NCBI RefSeq assembly: GCF_019175385.1
Contig: NC_083344.1
Span: 25,112,231 to 25,176,230, forward strand
DNA from: Lycium barbarum
Lineage: Eukaryota; Streptophyta; Magnoliopsida; Solanales; Solanaceae
DNA length: 64,000 nt
Reading direction: 5' to 3'
Position 1 is the first letter of the stretch; the number at the start of each line of letters is the position of its first letter. This document shows, piece by piece, positions 23,597 to 36,887 of this stretch. A program made the translations under genes and the position numbers. A model generated the notes under the pieces. The model did no database searches, was not told the origin of the DNA, and worked only from the letters and a program-made list of their open reading frames with translations.

Positions 23597-26500
23597 CGTT
23601 ATCAGCACGAGACTCTGCCATATTGGTCATGTGCTTTAGAAAGATCGAAGCAACTCAAAATTCAGCCAATGATGAAATCCTTCTACTATTTATAAGATAA
23701 GTATTAATTACTTATGCTCTTTGGTTCCTTTGAGCTTGAATAAATATGTCCATCACCTATGATTATAATTACGTGTTTTAGTCTAGTGATGCAGGTACAG
23801 TTTTATTTGGATACAATCTCGTGAGATTGGAGAGAAATATATTCTCTATATTTTATATCTAATGGTGCTTCTTTTGATAAGGATGAGTCAAGGTCCTTAT
23901 TGGTGGACAATTTCACCCCCAGTTACGTATCTATTTAATTCTTATGTGTAAGATGTGTGTATTGTGCTAGTGATCTGCAGGTGACATGGTGATACTCCTC
24001 AAAATATAGTCCTGCCATGCGTCAGCATGAGTTTGTCAGAATTGGGTATAAGGATGGCCCGGTACAAGAAATATAGCACCAAACATTCCAGCAAACTAGA
24101 GCCATGCTCATTGCTGGATGTGTTCCAGCTAGATTCTTTGAATTTTACATGAGGATGTCAAAAAAAAAAAATCAAACATCCTTTTTATAATCTAGCCATG
24201 TTCATCAGGTAACGTCTTTACCTTGTTTATTTTTTGTGGATTTATAACTTGATTATAAATATGAGCATATACAAGCTTACGCTCTGGCAGAAATTGAAGA
24301 AAGAAAATTAACCATCGGAAGTGGTAATATTTTGTTGACTTTGTTGTGATTACAACTGAAGATGTGTTAGAAAAAAAAAATCTCTACATCATATGTATAC
24401 CTCAATTTGCTCCTGAAGTAGCAGTATCTCAAAAGAGGTTATAAGCTATCACTATTTGATATGCTTATTGCACGTTCAAATGATTATATTTCATTCCTGA
24501 AGAATGAGAAAATTTGATAAATGTTGCAAATACGTGTTCATTCCCTGAAGTGAATGTAATAGTATGTAGTAAAGCCTATAAAAGTGCATTTGGTTGTGAA
24601 AATAATACGAATCATCTCCAGAAGAAGTAGAATAATTGAGAAGTAATATTGTGAATATTCTATGCTTTACTCCCGAAGTAGTAAACTCAGAAATCTACTC
24701 TAGAAGTAGCAAACTCAGAAATTTGTTTTCATGGTACCAGAAGTATTTAAGAAATATTTGATTATAGAAATTAATGATCAAAGGCTCCAGAAGAGCTAAT
24801 TATTTATTTACAAGTATCATAACACTAGCAATGTCCAAATAATATCTGATTATGATAAAGAAATTGAAGTCTCTTGAAGATGTTATATATGATAATACCA
24901 TTCATCGTAGATCGTAATTGGTACGATCGAAACACTATAGTAGACCTGAAGTTTACTAACAACAAAAATGGTTATCATATTGAGACTACAAATGATCGGA
25001 TTATTAAATATCTTCAAGTTACTATGGTTAAGAAATACACAAGTGAAATGTTACCCGAGCATGATGAGATCACATACCACAATAAACCAGAAGTTTATTG
25101 ATATACAATTTCATGCAATAGTAAACCAGAAGTTTATCAAAAGAAATAGCACTCGTCATGGTAAACTTGAAGTTTACGGGTACAGATAATTTTATCAGTT
25201 GACAAGACCATTTTGATCGTCCTGATTTAAATCTGATGTGCTAATTGAGTATTAAAAACATATTGAAGAACTAGAAGATTCTTCAAGAATTTGTTTGTGT
25301 TGCTTGTTCTCATGATAAGTTGATTACACCAGCTAATATTGGGACTGAATCCCCAAAATTCTGAAAAATATAAAAGGTGAATGTGGGCCCCTTCACCTGT
25401 AATGTGATGTCTTAAATAGATGCATCTATGCGACGGTCACATGTATGTTTATTGTCAACTGGCAGTTTGACATTTATGAAGTTGCTTGCTCAAAATGATT
25501 GAGTTGGAAGCACAATTTTCAGAATATGTAATCAAGACAATCATCTTGATAATGCTGGTTTATATCTAAGTTGGTTTGGCATTAGATGCCTCCATAATAC
25601 AGCTAAACCATTGCTTATGAGAACAGAGTTTCAGATGTTAGTCTGAGATATGATATATTGCATACAATAGCACTTGTATGCTTCAGATCAATAAATTTTG
25701 ATAAATTCTCCCCTCATATTTGGTTCAGGGTCAGGAACTAGATATTTCCATCTTTTAGCATTTGATGTGTGGTACATGATTAATGGATATACCATGATAC
25801 ACACAGATGGATTTTCCCAAAGAAAATGGGGACATATGTCACTAAAATAAGGGGGAGAGAATAAGCAGCTAAGAAATATATTGTGAATTATCATCAGTAT
25901 GATCCTCAGATAATTCAAGTCAAATGCTGGAAGCATTTGCTGACCCAACTATTTCATATTTCATCTGCAAAATGCTCCTAATGTCCCTGAAGGACAGAGT
26001 CTACAACATGCATGGAGCATGGTAGACCAATCGGTTCCAAATATAATAATCCTTGGAAAAAAAAGGAGGAGCAAATGATCATAATAAGGAGGCAAAGTGC
26101 TCTTGAAGAGCCGACGACATAACACTTCATGAAACCTTATGCGAGGTTCAGGTACCTGAAAATAATGAAGTGATGAGATCTCAGTAAGTTATGTCGAATT
26201 GTGAACCGATACAACATGATATCTTGTCGACAATATTTTGATACAATATAGCGCAATATTGTAAAAGATTGTGAGGATCTAAATTCTACGTCTATTAAAG
26301 CATGCTGACTTAGAAATTATTATCAAGTGAAATGACGCATCTTGGTAAGCATAAAGCTTATTTGACCTGCTGTCCAGACACCAGAAGATGTCATATCATT
26401 TAAATAGAAATAGATGTTTTCACATCCTATATGAATTACTTGACAAGATTTATATGAAAATTTCTGAAGGATTCAAAATGCCTGAAGCATATACAAATTC

Positions 26501-27432
26501 TTGGGAAACTTGTTTATAAATCCTTAAATGGATTAAATGAATCAAGGCTGATGTACTGAAATCGCCTTAATGAATATTTATTGACGAAGGGTACCAATAA
26601 GATCATGTTTACCCTTGTCTCTATATGATAATCAGAACCTTTCATATTATTATGCAAGTTGATGACTTGAATATTATTGGAGCTCTTAAAGAGTTTCCAA
26701 AAGCACTTGATTATATCTGCTGAAATGAGAAAATTGAAATGGTCCTGAAGTACCATATATTTGTGCAGTTGATGCATTTATATATCTTGCTATAACTACA
26801 GGCATGATATAATTTACTCCAACATGGAGTTATTGAAATAGATCAACTGCATATTGCAAATGAAAGCCCTGACATGAATGTATTTGTCCTAGCCAATACT
26901 GTCAAGTGTTTTGGACATACAGGGCATTCATCTGATCGACATAAGAATTCAATCCAGATGTGTTATCTATTTCCATGAAGGATTATTGTCATGACAGTCA
27001 AATCATAGAAACACAACAACAGATTATGAAGCAAGTCATGATGTACTTGTCTTGATTGCAACAATATTATACGGCGATGATGCAACTCTATCTGAGAAAG
27101 GAAGATGCAGATCATCAACCAGTTCGTCAAATGATCATTTGACAGATCTGATAAAAGCTCTGTCAATCTCAAGATATAATAAGTTGGTATACATGATTTG
27201 TCACATCATCGTCAAGAATTATGTGATGCTTTAATCAGGGGGAGCAAATACGCACTGTACTCTTTTTCCCTTGACCAAGGTTTTGTCCCATTTGGGTTTT
27301 CCTGGCAAGGTTTTTAATGAGGCAGCTCTCAAAGCGTATTACTAGATATGTGTACTCTTTTTCCTTCATTAGGACTTTTTCCCACGGGGTTTTTCCTAAT
27401 AAGGTTTTAACGAGGCACGTCATCTATTAATG
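23597..27432 (+). pseudogene. Copia interior, first part: decayed gag-pol plus 3' noncoding block
   Basis: No long frame survives. Remnants of the RT can be read in pieces near 26440-26640 (KISEGFKMPEAYTNSWE, NRLNEYLL). At 27235-27432 lies a noncoding block with ACTCTTTTTCCCTTGACCAAG, GGTTTTGTCCCA and GGTTTTTAATGAGGCA. It is a diverged copy of the block at 28560-28762 that normally lies between pol and the 3' LTR, so a whole element's worth of sequence up to the 3' LTR is present here. Confidence 0.7.
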
Positions 27433-28557
27433 GTTTAAAGCAATCCATGCGCATGTGGTATAACCGCCTTAGTGAATATTTTTTAAAAGAAGGCTATAAC
27501 AATGATGCAATTTGCCCATGTGTTTTTATAAAGAAAGTAATATCGGAGTTTGTTGTACTTGCTGTATATGTTGACGACATAAACCTTATTGGAACTCCTG
27601 CAGAGCTCAAAAAGGCAATTGATTATTTAAAGAAGGAATTTGAGATGAAAAATCTTGGAAAGACAAAATTATGCCTTGGTTTGCAAATTGAACATTTGAC
27701 AAATGGGATTTTTGTCCATCAATCTGCCTATACAGAGAGAGTGTTGAAACGATTTTATATGGTTGAAACACATCCATTAAGTACTCCGATAGTTGTTCGA
27801 TCACTTGATGCGAATAAAGATCCATCCCGACCTCAAGAAAAGAATGAGGAAATTCTTGGTCCAGAAGTACCATATCTTAGTGCAATTGGTGCACTAATGT
27901 ATCTTGCCAATACCACAAGGCCTAACATAACATTTTCAGTTAATGTGTTAGCGAGACGTAGTTGTGCTCCTACAAGGAGACACTGGAACAGAATTAAACA
28001 CATATTGAGGTATCTAAAGGGGACTATCGATTTGGGCTTATTTTAACTGCAGTCCCGATCTTGTTGGTTATGCCGATGCAGGGTATTTATCTGACCCACA
28101 CAAAGCTAGATCTCAAACAGGCTATGTATTCATATGTGGGGGCGCTGCCATATCTTGGCGATCTACAAAGCAGTCTATTGTGGCTACCTCATCAAATCAT
28201 GCTGAGATAATAGCTATTCATGAAGCGAGCCGTGAAGTTGTGTGGCTGAGGTCAATGATACATCTCATTCGAGAAAAGTGTGGTTTGAAATGTGATAAAA
28301 TACCCACAATCTTATATGAAGATGATGCAGCATGTATTGTCCAATTGAAAGGAGGATTCATAAAAGGAGATAGGACAAAGCACATTTCACCAAAGTTGTT
28401 CTTCACACACGAGCTCCAAAAGAATAGTGATATCAACATACAACAGATTTGTTCAAGTGATGATATAGCTGATTTGTTCACCAAGTCTCTACCAACCGCA
28501 ACTTTCGAGAAGATGGTGCACAAGATTGGAATGCGAAGACTCAAATACTTGGACTGA
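27433..28557 (+). pseudogene. Copia interior, second part: reverse transcriptase and RNase H
   Basis: A second, better-kept pol segment. The RT part reads GLKQS-MRMWYNRLSEYFLKEGY, then AVYVDDINLIG (catalytic YVDD), then KNLGKTKLCLGLQIE, ending at a stop near 28046 caused by a 1-nt frameshift. RNase H continues in the shifted frame (GYADAGYLSDPHKARSQTGY, SSNHAEIIAIHEASREVVWL) to 28557. It starts mid-RT at a TGG/TTTAAAG junction directly after the noncoding block, with no gag, protease or integrase of its own. Confidence 0.85.
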
Positions 28558-29095
28558 AGTTCTCATCAGGGGAGCTAATACACGTTGTACTCTTTTTTCC
28601 ATACAAGGTTTTGTCCCACTGGGTTTTTCTTGTAAGGTTTTTAATGAGGCAACCAAAATGTATACTATTAGAAATATGTACTCTTTTTCCTTCACTAGAA
28701 TTTTTCCCACTGGATTTTTTCTAGTAAGGTTTTAACGAGGCATATTATCTATCAATGGACATCCAAGGGGGAGTGTTATAAAATATATATGTGAATGTCC
28801 ATATAGTCTAGGTTTTCCACATGTCCTAAATAAGAGTAGGTACATGTACATTTGGTGACATGTATGAAATGAAGAAAATGAAGCAACACAAGTTTGATTT
28901 TAACTCTTGGTGTTGTCATTGATGACTTCATCAAGAGATTTACCATCTCTATAAATAGATGGTTAAGTTCTCAATTTGGAATGAGATATCAATAAGAAGT
29001 GAAATACAATCTCTCCCTCCTTTCTACAAAGTTATTAGTTTGTTTCTCTTGTTTATTTCCAATTATGTAGTTTTATAACAACTTTACTTTACTTT

Positions 29096-30890
29096 ACTAC
29101 TTTATTAGAAGCACGAGTTGGGTCCTTCTTCGTCGTCCGCTGATGGCCCCATTAAAATAAAAAAAAACTTTTGAGCCCCATATTAAATAGGCCTTAAAAA
29201 AAAAAAATTATGAATCCCATATATATTAAACAACAACTAATATTTTTAAAAAATTATGGGACTCATATTAAATACCAACCAGTATTATAAAAAAAAAAAA
29301 GTGGAACCCACCACATCCAAACTCACGTGAAAAAAAAGTGGATCTCATATTAACAAAATCAAGCAATATTAAAAAAAAAACAATGTTAAAAAAAATTGTG
29401 AGCCCATATTAAACATCAACCAGTATTAAAAAAAATACTACTTTATTAGAAGCACGAGTTGGGTCCTTCTTCGTCGTCCGCTGATGGCCCCATTAAAATT
29501 AAAAAAAAATACTTTTGAGCCCCATATTAAATAGGCCTTAAAAAAAAATTATGAATCCCATATATATTAAACAACAACTAATATTTTTAAAAATTTATGG
29601 GCCTCATATTAAATACCAACCAGTATTATAAAAAAAAAAAAGTGGAACCCACCACATCCAAACTCACGTGAAAAAAAAGTGGACCTCATATTAATAAAAT
29701 CAAGCAATATTAAAAAAAAAACAATGTTAAAAAAAATTGTGAGCCCATATTAAACATCAACCAGTATTAAAAATAAATAAATTGAAACCCACCACATCCA
29801 AAAATAAAATTGTAAAAAAAAAATGTGGACCCCATATATATTAAACAACAACTAATATTTTAAGAAAAATTATGGGCCCCATATTAAACACCAACCAGTA
29901 TTAAAAAAAAAAAGTGGAACCCATATTAACAAAATCAAGCAATATTAAAAAAAAAAAAAAAGTGAATCCTATATTTAAAAAACAAACAATGTTAAAAAAC
30001 AATAATTGTGAGGCCCATATTAAACACCAACCAGTATTAAAAAAAAAAGAGAAGAAAAAAAGTGGAACTCACCACATCCAAACTCACGGGAAAAAAAAAG
30101 TGGACCCCATATTAACAGAACCAGGCAAAAAACATTGCGGGCCCTATATATATTAAACAACAACTAATATTAAAAAAAGAAATTATGGGCCCCATATTAA
30201 ACACCAACCAGTATTAAAAAAAAAAATGGACCTCATATTAACAAAATCAAGCAATATTAAAAAAAAAAGTGAATCCCATATTAAAAAAACAAACAATGTT
30301 AAAAAAAACTTTTTGGCCCATATTAAACAGGCCCATAAAAAATAATTGTGGACCACATATATATTAAACAATAACTAATATTTAAAAAAAATTGTGGGCC
30401 CTATATTAAACACCAACCAATATTAAAAAAAAACAAAAGTGGAACACACCACATCCAAACTCACGGGAAAAAAAGTGGACCCCATATTAACAAAATCAAG
30501 CAATATTAAAAAGAAAAGTGAATCCCATATTAAAAAAATAAATAATGTTAAAAAAAAAATTATGGGCCCATATTAAACACCAACCAGTATTAAAAAAAAA
30601 AAAAGTGGAACCCACCACATCTAAACTCACGGGAAAAAAAGTGGACCCCATATTAACAGAATCAGGCAAAAAAAATCGTGGGCCCCATATATATTAAACA
30701 ACAACTAATATTAAAAAACAATTGGGCCCCATATTAAACACCAACCAGTATTAAAAAAAAAATTGAACCCACCACATCCAAACTCACGGGAAAAAAAAAG
30801 TGGACCCCATATTAACAAAATCAAGCAATATTAATAAAAAAAAAATGAATCCCATATTAAAAAAACAAACAATGTTAAAAAAAAAGTCTT
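29096..30890. repeat. A-rich tandem repeat array, unit about 340 bp
   Basis: Diverged units built from CCCATATTAA, ACCAACCAGTATTAAAAAA, GTGGAACCCACCACATCC, AACTCACGGGAAAAAAA and AATCAAGCAATATT. The first two units start at TACTACTTTATTAGAAGCAC and are about 341 bp apart. About five to six copies are recognisable. Poly-A runs vary in length between copies. No coding sequence. Confidence 0.85.
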
Positions 30891-31553
30891 AGAAAATCAA
30901 ACAATTAAATCAATAATGATGGACTCATTGCCACATGAGTATCAACCCATTAGTAGGAGCAAATGAAATTATTGTACAACAACATACTTAAAATACTTAT
31001 ATATTAAAATAAGATAGAATTTAATTACTTTTTCATTTTTTTCCTTAGTCTAATAAATGTGAAAAGAGATTATTATCAAATGGAGATTAAATAATGAATA
31101 AGGTAAATTAGTCAAATTATAATTCTAATTCACGTTTCCTTAAAAAACCATGCAAAAGACAACATGACAAGTAAAATGAGTTAAACCGAGAATATTTACC
31201 AAAAATTAAAAAATAGCATTTCTTCGTTTAAATAGAAAGTTAATTTCTACTTTGTTTCGTTTCAAACATGTAAAATTAATTTAATAATTTGAATTAGAAT
31301 TATCCAAATCAAAATTTGATAAAAAATAATAAGTATTTTACATTTTTAAATTAATCGAATTAAAATTGAAAGTATCAACTGATGCTTAAATATTGCTATT
31401 ATTTTATCTCAAACAGAGGAAAATAGTTTTCTTTTAAACAAGTCTTCTGTTTTAAAAAGTATTAATAAATTTTCGTAGCAAACACGAATAAAATAAAGTT
31501 TTAGATACGGAGCACAAACTACAATGTTAAATTAACCGTATTTCGAGCATAGT

Positions 31554-31587
<34 letters not shown>

Positions 31588-31929
31588 TTTAGATGTTTTA
31601 TGAATTAAAATTTGAATTTGAATATATACTTGAATATCAAAATGTGTTACTCATTTCCTCTTACACAGTTTAAGAAGGAAATGTAAATTTTTTAAACTTG
31701 TTAGCTAAAACATAGATATTTATGGGACTGTAAATCATCTCATTAATGGTAAAAGAGGAAGTTTTAAGTTAGTTTATTTCTAAAAATAGAAAAAAGTTTT
31801 TTTTTACAAACTCAAAAGAAAAGTGTATTACATAAATTGAGATAGAGGAAGTACTAATTTTTAAATGTTAAATAATTAAAATTATTTTTTAATATCTAAA
31901 TATATAAAATATATTCTTATTAAATATTA
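30891..31929. other. AT-rich intergenic DNA
   Basis: No gene or transposon structure was recognised apart from the TA microsatellite at 31557-31585. Confidence 0.6.
31557..31585. repeat. TA dinucleotide microsatellite
   Basis: An uninterrupted alternating TA run of 29 bp. Confidence 0.95.
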
Positions 31930-32172
31930 CTCTCTCTCCGTCCCTTTTTATATGAGGGTTTTTGATTTAGCATGAAGTTTAACAAATAAATGAAGACTTT
32001 TGAAACTTATGATATAAAACAAATCATAGAAATTTGTGTGGTTTGAAAGCATTTTATTAAGGGTAAAAAGGTCAATTTAAAGTTGAATTGGTACTAAATA
32101 TAGGAAGTGTCATTCTTTTTGGGGTTTGACTAAAAGGGAAAGAATGTCATATATAAATTGAGATGGAGGGAG
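31930..32172. mobile_element. Stowaway-like MITE
   Basis: Inverted ends CTCTCTCTCCGTCCC and (reverse complement of the right end) CTCCCTCCATCTC, flanked by TA on both sides (31928-31929, 32173-32174). The 243-bp length, TA target and CTCCCTCCGTCCC-type terminus match Tc1/Mariner-type MITEs. No coding capacity. Confidence 0.88.
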
Positions 32173-32532
32173 TAATAAATATAAAGTTTCAATTAAATAT
32201 TAAATTAATCTAATAGTATAATAATTATAATATATTTTAACGGTGAAAATGGTTGGTGGGGGTTATGGTGGTTATGGCCTTATGGGTGTCGATTTGGGAT
32301 GGCGGTGATTGTGCACATTAACTAGTGACCATCGTAGCTGGCAATAGTGATTAATGGTGATAGTTGATGATAGGACTGCGTAAAAAAGTAAAATAATCGG
32401 ATGGAAGAAAAAAATAAGTGTTTGATTTTTCAATTGATTCATGGTTTATATTTTTTTGTATAATTCTAATTTTTCAATTATCAATTTCATAATTTGGTTA
32501 TTCATTAATCAAAAACCCCAATTCTCTACTAA
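32173..32532. other. Short intergenic spacer
   Basis: Nothing recognised. It is locally G-rich (GGTTGGTGGGGGTTATGG near 32250), then AT-rich, up to the MULE target duplication. Confidence 0.6.
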
Positions 32533-33328
32533 AGGTTCTGTCAAATAATTAACTGAAGGTGACTAAAAAGTCTTCAAATTACTAAAGGTGACGTGTAGGG
32601 CCCACTCCACATCAAAACCCAATTAAATTTGGGATTAAGAAGATTGGGGTCCAAAATGTAATTTTTAAAACTTCTTAATCTTTTACAAACTACAAAAAAA
32701 CCCAAAACACCCACCCATTATACTAAAACACCCACCCAATATTCAAAACTTCCCAAACCGTTCCTCCCCACAACTCCCTCGCACTTCTTCCATATTTCAA
32801 AATCAAAACTCCCAAGCAAACAGTTCATCTCCTTCACTTGGACATCTCTTATCTCTCCTCTTTTCTTGTCATCTTATTCTTCACCCTCGTCTATAGGTGC
32901 CGCTTCTGCTGCTTCTTCTTTAATATCAAGGTAAAGTTTTTGTTTCACTTGTTCCAAAAGTTATTTGGTAGAAATTGATGATTTTGGTTGTAGAAAAAGA
33001 AGAAGAAGAACATGAGTTTGTCTTCAATGTTGTTTATTTTGTTGTTCCTTGTTCGAGAAACCCTTATTTAGGGTATTTGTTTGACTTATTGGGGTTTTTG
33101 CGTTTGTAAATAGCGTACATTGTTCTCAAATTATGGTTTTTTGTGATGTTTTTGTTCTTGTTCTCCTTAAGATTTCGAAAAAATGGCTTGCAATATTGTT
33201 GACTTTTTCGAACAGATGAGTAAGTTGCTGCAGCAACTTCAGCACTTGTTTGACAGTTGCAGACAGTTGCTGAGGTTGCTTGCTTTAAAAACCTCTATTT
33301 AGTGTATTTGTAGTGAAATATTGTTGTT

Positions 33329-33383
33329 GGTGTTGGTGTTGGTGTTGGTGTTGGTGTTGATGTTGATGTTGGTGTTGGTGTTG
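33329..33383 (+). repeat. GGTGTT hexanucleotide repeat
   Basis: About nine GGTGTT or GATGTT units in a row, inside the putative leader intron of the DUF1985 gene. Confidence 0.9.
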
Positions 33384-33564
33384 TCCTGTTATGGTATGGT
33401 TTAGGAAAAGAAAGGATAAACAATTATTGCACATACATTTGGTGTATTTTGTTTAACTTGTATGATTGTGTGTCTGTAGTAGACGATTTGGCTGTTGTCT
33501 TGGAAGTAGATGCTTGTTGTTTTGGTTTGGTTAAGTGTTTAGGAAAAGCTTGGATAAAATCCAT

Positions 33565-33576
33565 CTTGTTGTTGTT

Positions 33577-33626
<50 letters not shown>

Positions 33627-33627
33627 G
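33565..33627 (+). repeat. TTG trinucleotide microsatellite
   Basis: Some 20 TTG/GTT units with one ATT interruption near the left end. Confidence 0.9.
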
Positions 33628-33739
33628 TGTTTGTAGTGAAATAAATGATTTTTTTTTTCTGTTGTTGTCCCGGTATGGTTCAGGGTTTAGGAATAGATAT
33701 CCAATAGATGGTTTTTTTGTTCTTGTCCTAGTATTTATC

Positions 33740-34460
33740 TGGTTCTGTTTATAAAAGCTATGTCCAACAAATTTTTAGTTGTTGCAACAATTTCTACACT
33801 TGTGCCAACAAGTAGATAATATGTTGCAACAACTACAAATCTGTTGGACATAGCTTCAGTTTTTTGGTTCTGTTTGTAGAAGATATCCAACAAATTTTTA
33901 GTTGTTGCAACAAGTTATACACTTGTTGCAACAAGTATACAATATGTGGCAACAACTACAAATCTGTTGGACATAGCTTCAGTTTTTTGGTTCTGTTTGT
34001 AGAAGATATCTAACAAATTTTTAGTTGTTGCAACAAGTGTATAACTTGTTGCAACAAGTATATAATATGTTGCAACAACTACAAATCTGTTGGACCTAGC
34101 TTCAGTCTTTTGGTTCTGTTTGTAGAAGATGTCCAACATATTTATATTTATTGCAACAAGTATACAATATGTTGCAACAACTACAAATCTGTTGGACTTA
34201 GCTTCAGTCTTTTGGTTCTGTTTGTAGAAGATGTCCAACAGATTTATAGTTGTTCCAACAAGTTATACACTTGTTGCAACAACTATACAATATGTTGCAA
34301 CAACTATAAATCTGTTGGACATTGCTTCAGTTATTTGGTTGTGTTTGTAGAAGATATACAGCTCCTTAATCACTTATTCAACAACTGAAGAATCTGTTGC
34401 AACAACCTATTCACTTGTTGCAACAGTTACATCATTTGTTGCAACAAATTCTTCAGTTGT
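33740..34460 (+). repeat. Left subterminal array, unit about 123 bp
   Basis: Successive units contain GGTTCTGTTTGTAGAAGAT, TCCAACAAATTTTTAGTTG, TTGTTGCAACAA and TCTGTTGGACATAGCTTCAG. Landmarks GGTTCTG at 33866, 33989, 34112 and 34214, plus the variant GGTTGTG at 34337, give mostly 123-bp spacing. Exact palindromes TTGTTGCAACAA lie at 33902-33913 and 33923-33934. Long antiparallel ORFs here are artefacts of the repeat. Confidence 0.9.
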
Positions 34461-34580
34461 TGGGGAATTCTGTTACTTGTTGTATTTTGTTTGATCAAAT
34501 GTTGCACTTCTTATTATCTGTTTACTTTGAATGATGCACTAATCAGTTGAAGTTTTTTTTTTCTCCTGTGTGTAGATAAA

Positions 34581-36887
34581 ATGTCTCCAGCCAAAAGAAA
34601 AGTTTAGAAATCAACTGAGGGTCATAGAGATAATAAAAAAGCTAGAGTGCAATCATCATTAGAGAATCTTGTTGATTTAGCAAAATCTATTGTTGAATCA
34701 GCAAATATAGAGGAAAGAGACAGCCAAACTGACAATCAATCCTCAGAAAGAGAGGAAGTACAGAGCCAAGAAGCAGTAGATACAAATGAACAAAGTGAAG
34801 AAGAATTAGAAGCTGAAGAAACTGTTGATGGAGTAGATGGATTAGATGAAGATGATGAAAAGGCCAGTGCTTCCGAAAATACAGTTCACTTGTCGACATT
34901 CATAGCTGAATTAAGAACAAAGAAGAGAAATAGTGTGAATACCAATTTAATTGCAGAATCTTCTAGTAGATTGGACATAGATCATAACAGACCTTCCATT
35001 GCTGAGGTCGTCAAGGTTTTCAGTATTGACAAGTATGCTGTGAGGATGTCGTTGAATGAAAATAATGATTTGACCGTTGATCTTACGGTCAAATCAGGCA
35101 TGGGCAAGAACTTTGATATGTTTAGGCTAATTCTTAAAAAGCAGGGGTTGGAGGATTTCTTTAGGAAAAGCTGTTTTGGGGTGTATTTGGATCTGCCTGA
35201 AGAGACCGGTGCACGGTTTCAAATGAAAATGGTATATGGGCTTATGAAGCGTAGAATTCTTTCGGATGCAAAGGATGAGCTTTGGATTAATTATTGTGGC
35301 ATGCCGGTGTGCTTTGGCTTGAAAGAGTTTGCCATAGTTACTGGCCTTAGATGTCATCCTTGTAAGCTTCCTACTGTTGTATTGAATAAGCCAGCTCGGA
35401 CTAGCAAGACAGCCAAAGAAGCCAAGAAAGTAGGAAAGGGTGGAAAAGATAAGAGTGAAACTGGTTTGGTGGAGTTAGTTGGAAAAAACTACAAAGGAGA
35501 TAAGCTGCTTGTAGATTTGCAATCCAAAACCATGTCAAAAAAGCATAAGCAATCCTTGTGTTTAGTTTGGTTTGTGCACTGTGTTCTTATGGCAAAAGAT
35601 ACAAGTCTGAACATACCACTTGGTTTGCTTAAACTTGCGGAGGACTAAGAGGCATTCAACAACCATGGATGGGGCCAGGAAAGCTTCAAGTTGACTGTTG
35701 ACTATTTATCGAAAGAGCTTAAGCCAACAGTAAATACAGTCAATTTATATATCTTCCCTTGGGCTTTCATGGTAAAACATTTGCAATGTCAATTTCTTGT
35801 ACTTTTTGTATTTATATCATCATTCTGATTTTGATGGTATCTTGTTTTCTAGGCTTGGACATTTGAATCCATTCCTCACCTCCGACAACAAGTGAAGGAC
35901 TACCCTTCAGAAGTGTCTTTTCCAAGAATGCTTAGATGGCTGACTGCAAAGAGCAACACAAGATTGAGTGTTGATCTTTTTAACCCTCCTTTGGAAGAGG
36001 TAAGCCTTAAGACATATATATAGAATAAACTTGGTCATCTGTTGTATAATGTCCAACAAGTATGACACCTGTTGCAACAAGTTACTAATCTGTTGGACAA
36101 TGTCCAACAAGTATGACACATGTTGCAACAAGTTACTACTCTGTTGGACAATGTCCAACAAGTATGACACTTGTTGCAACAACCTATTTATCTGTTGCAT
36201 TTCATGATTTAGGACCATTTTAATATATCTACTTTTTTGTTGTAGGTTGTGCACCCGTGGCTTGTCCCGACAGTGCGGGAGTTGGAGATGCCATTCCTTA
36301 CTTCCTTTGAGCCCTTACAATCTGTTCCTGATAAAATGATTGAGGGGATGAAATTAGAATTGGCTGGAGTGACAGCTATCAAAAGGGAATCAGTTGTGGT
36401 AGATGTTGGTGGTGGTGGTGTTATTGCTGGTGGTCAACCTGCTGTTGATGACGTTGCGGCAGAAATTGCCGGTGAAAAAATAATAGATGATGATGTTGAT
36501 TTTGGTAGACAAACTCCAATTGGTGGTGTTGTTGGTGGACAAACTCCAATTGGTGGTGATGTCGGTGGACAAACTCCAATTGATGGAGATGTTAGTTGTG
36601 GTGGATTTAGTGGTAGATTTTCCTTTGTTGGTGCCGACACATCGAAATGTGCTTGTGAATGCACCTATTGCAAGCAACGAATGGATGATTTGATAAATAA
36701 TGTTGAGGAGTTGGTGAAGGCACAAAAAGACACAAATTTTGCTTTACAGAGTTTGTTATCCAAGAGGGGTGTCAATCCATCCAAGAAGCTGACCTCACCC
36801 TATACTCCTATTCGCATTCGCAAGAAGGGAAAAGCAATTTCCAAGGCACTTGCCGATGTTAGGTCAAGGAAATCTTCTACACCATGA
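34581..36887 (+). pseudogene. DUF1985-type transposon-associated gene, three exons, two stops
   Basis: Exons: 34581-35771, 35853-35999, 36246-36887, with GT-AG junctions that restore frame (FPWAFM joined to AWTFESIPHL). An upstream acceptor (GTGTGTAG before 34576) suggests a leader intron. The N-terminus is Lys-rich, then strongly acidic (about 34720-34860). The DUF1985-like core follows: FRKSCFGVYLDLPEE, VYGLMKRRI, ELWINYCGMPVCFGLKEFAI, VTGLRCHP. Exon 3 has three GGQTPIGGD-type repeats and a CxCxCxYC cluster. Two in-frame stops (codon 9 TAG near 34605; TAA at 35646) make it a pseudogene as read. The ULP1 protease domain often found with DUF1985 is absent. Function is unknown; the family is usually carried by transposons. 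Confidence 0.75.

Larger units (their letters stand above)
23290..29080 (+). mobile_element. Copia LTR retrotransposon in the CLPB4 upstream region
   Basis: Two 307-bp LTRs (23290-23596, 28774-29080) start TGTTATAAAATATATATG and end TTTTATAACA, and they look near-identical. A 5-bp target duplication ACTTT (23285-23289, 29081-29085) flanks the element. The 5' LTR is followed by GTTATCAGCACGAG, the usual primer-site position. A purine-rich tract CCAAGGGGGAG lies directly before the 3' LTR. Similar LTRs suggest a fairly recent insertion, yet the interior is heavily decayed and contains two successive RT-to-3'-UTR segments. Confidence 0.93.

Noticed and set aside
33915..34238. Minus-strand frame with repeated DIFYKQNQKTEA motif
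   Set aside because: The peptide period equals the 123-bp tandem unit, so it is repeat-derived.
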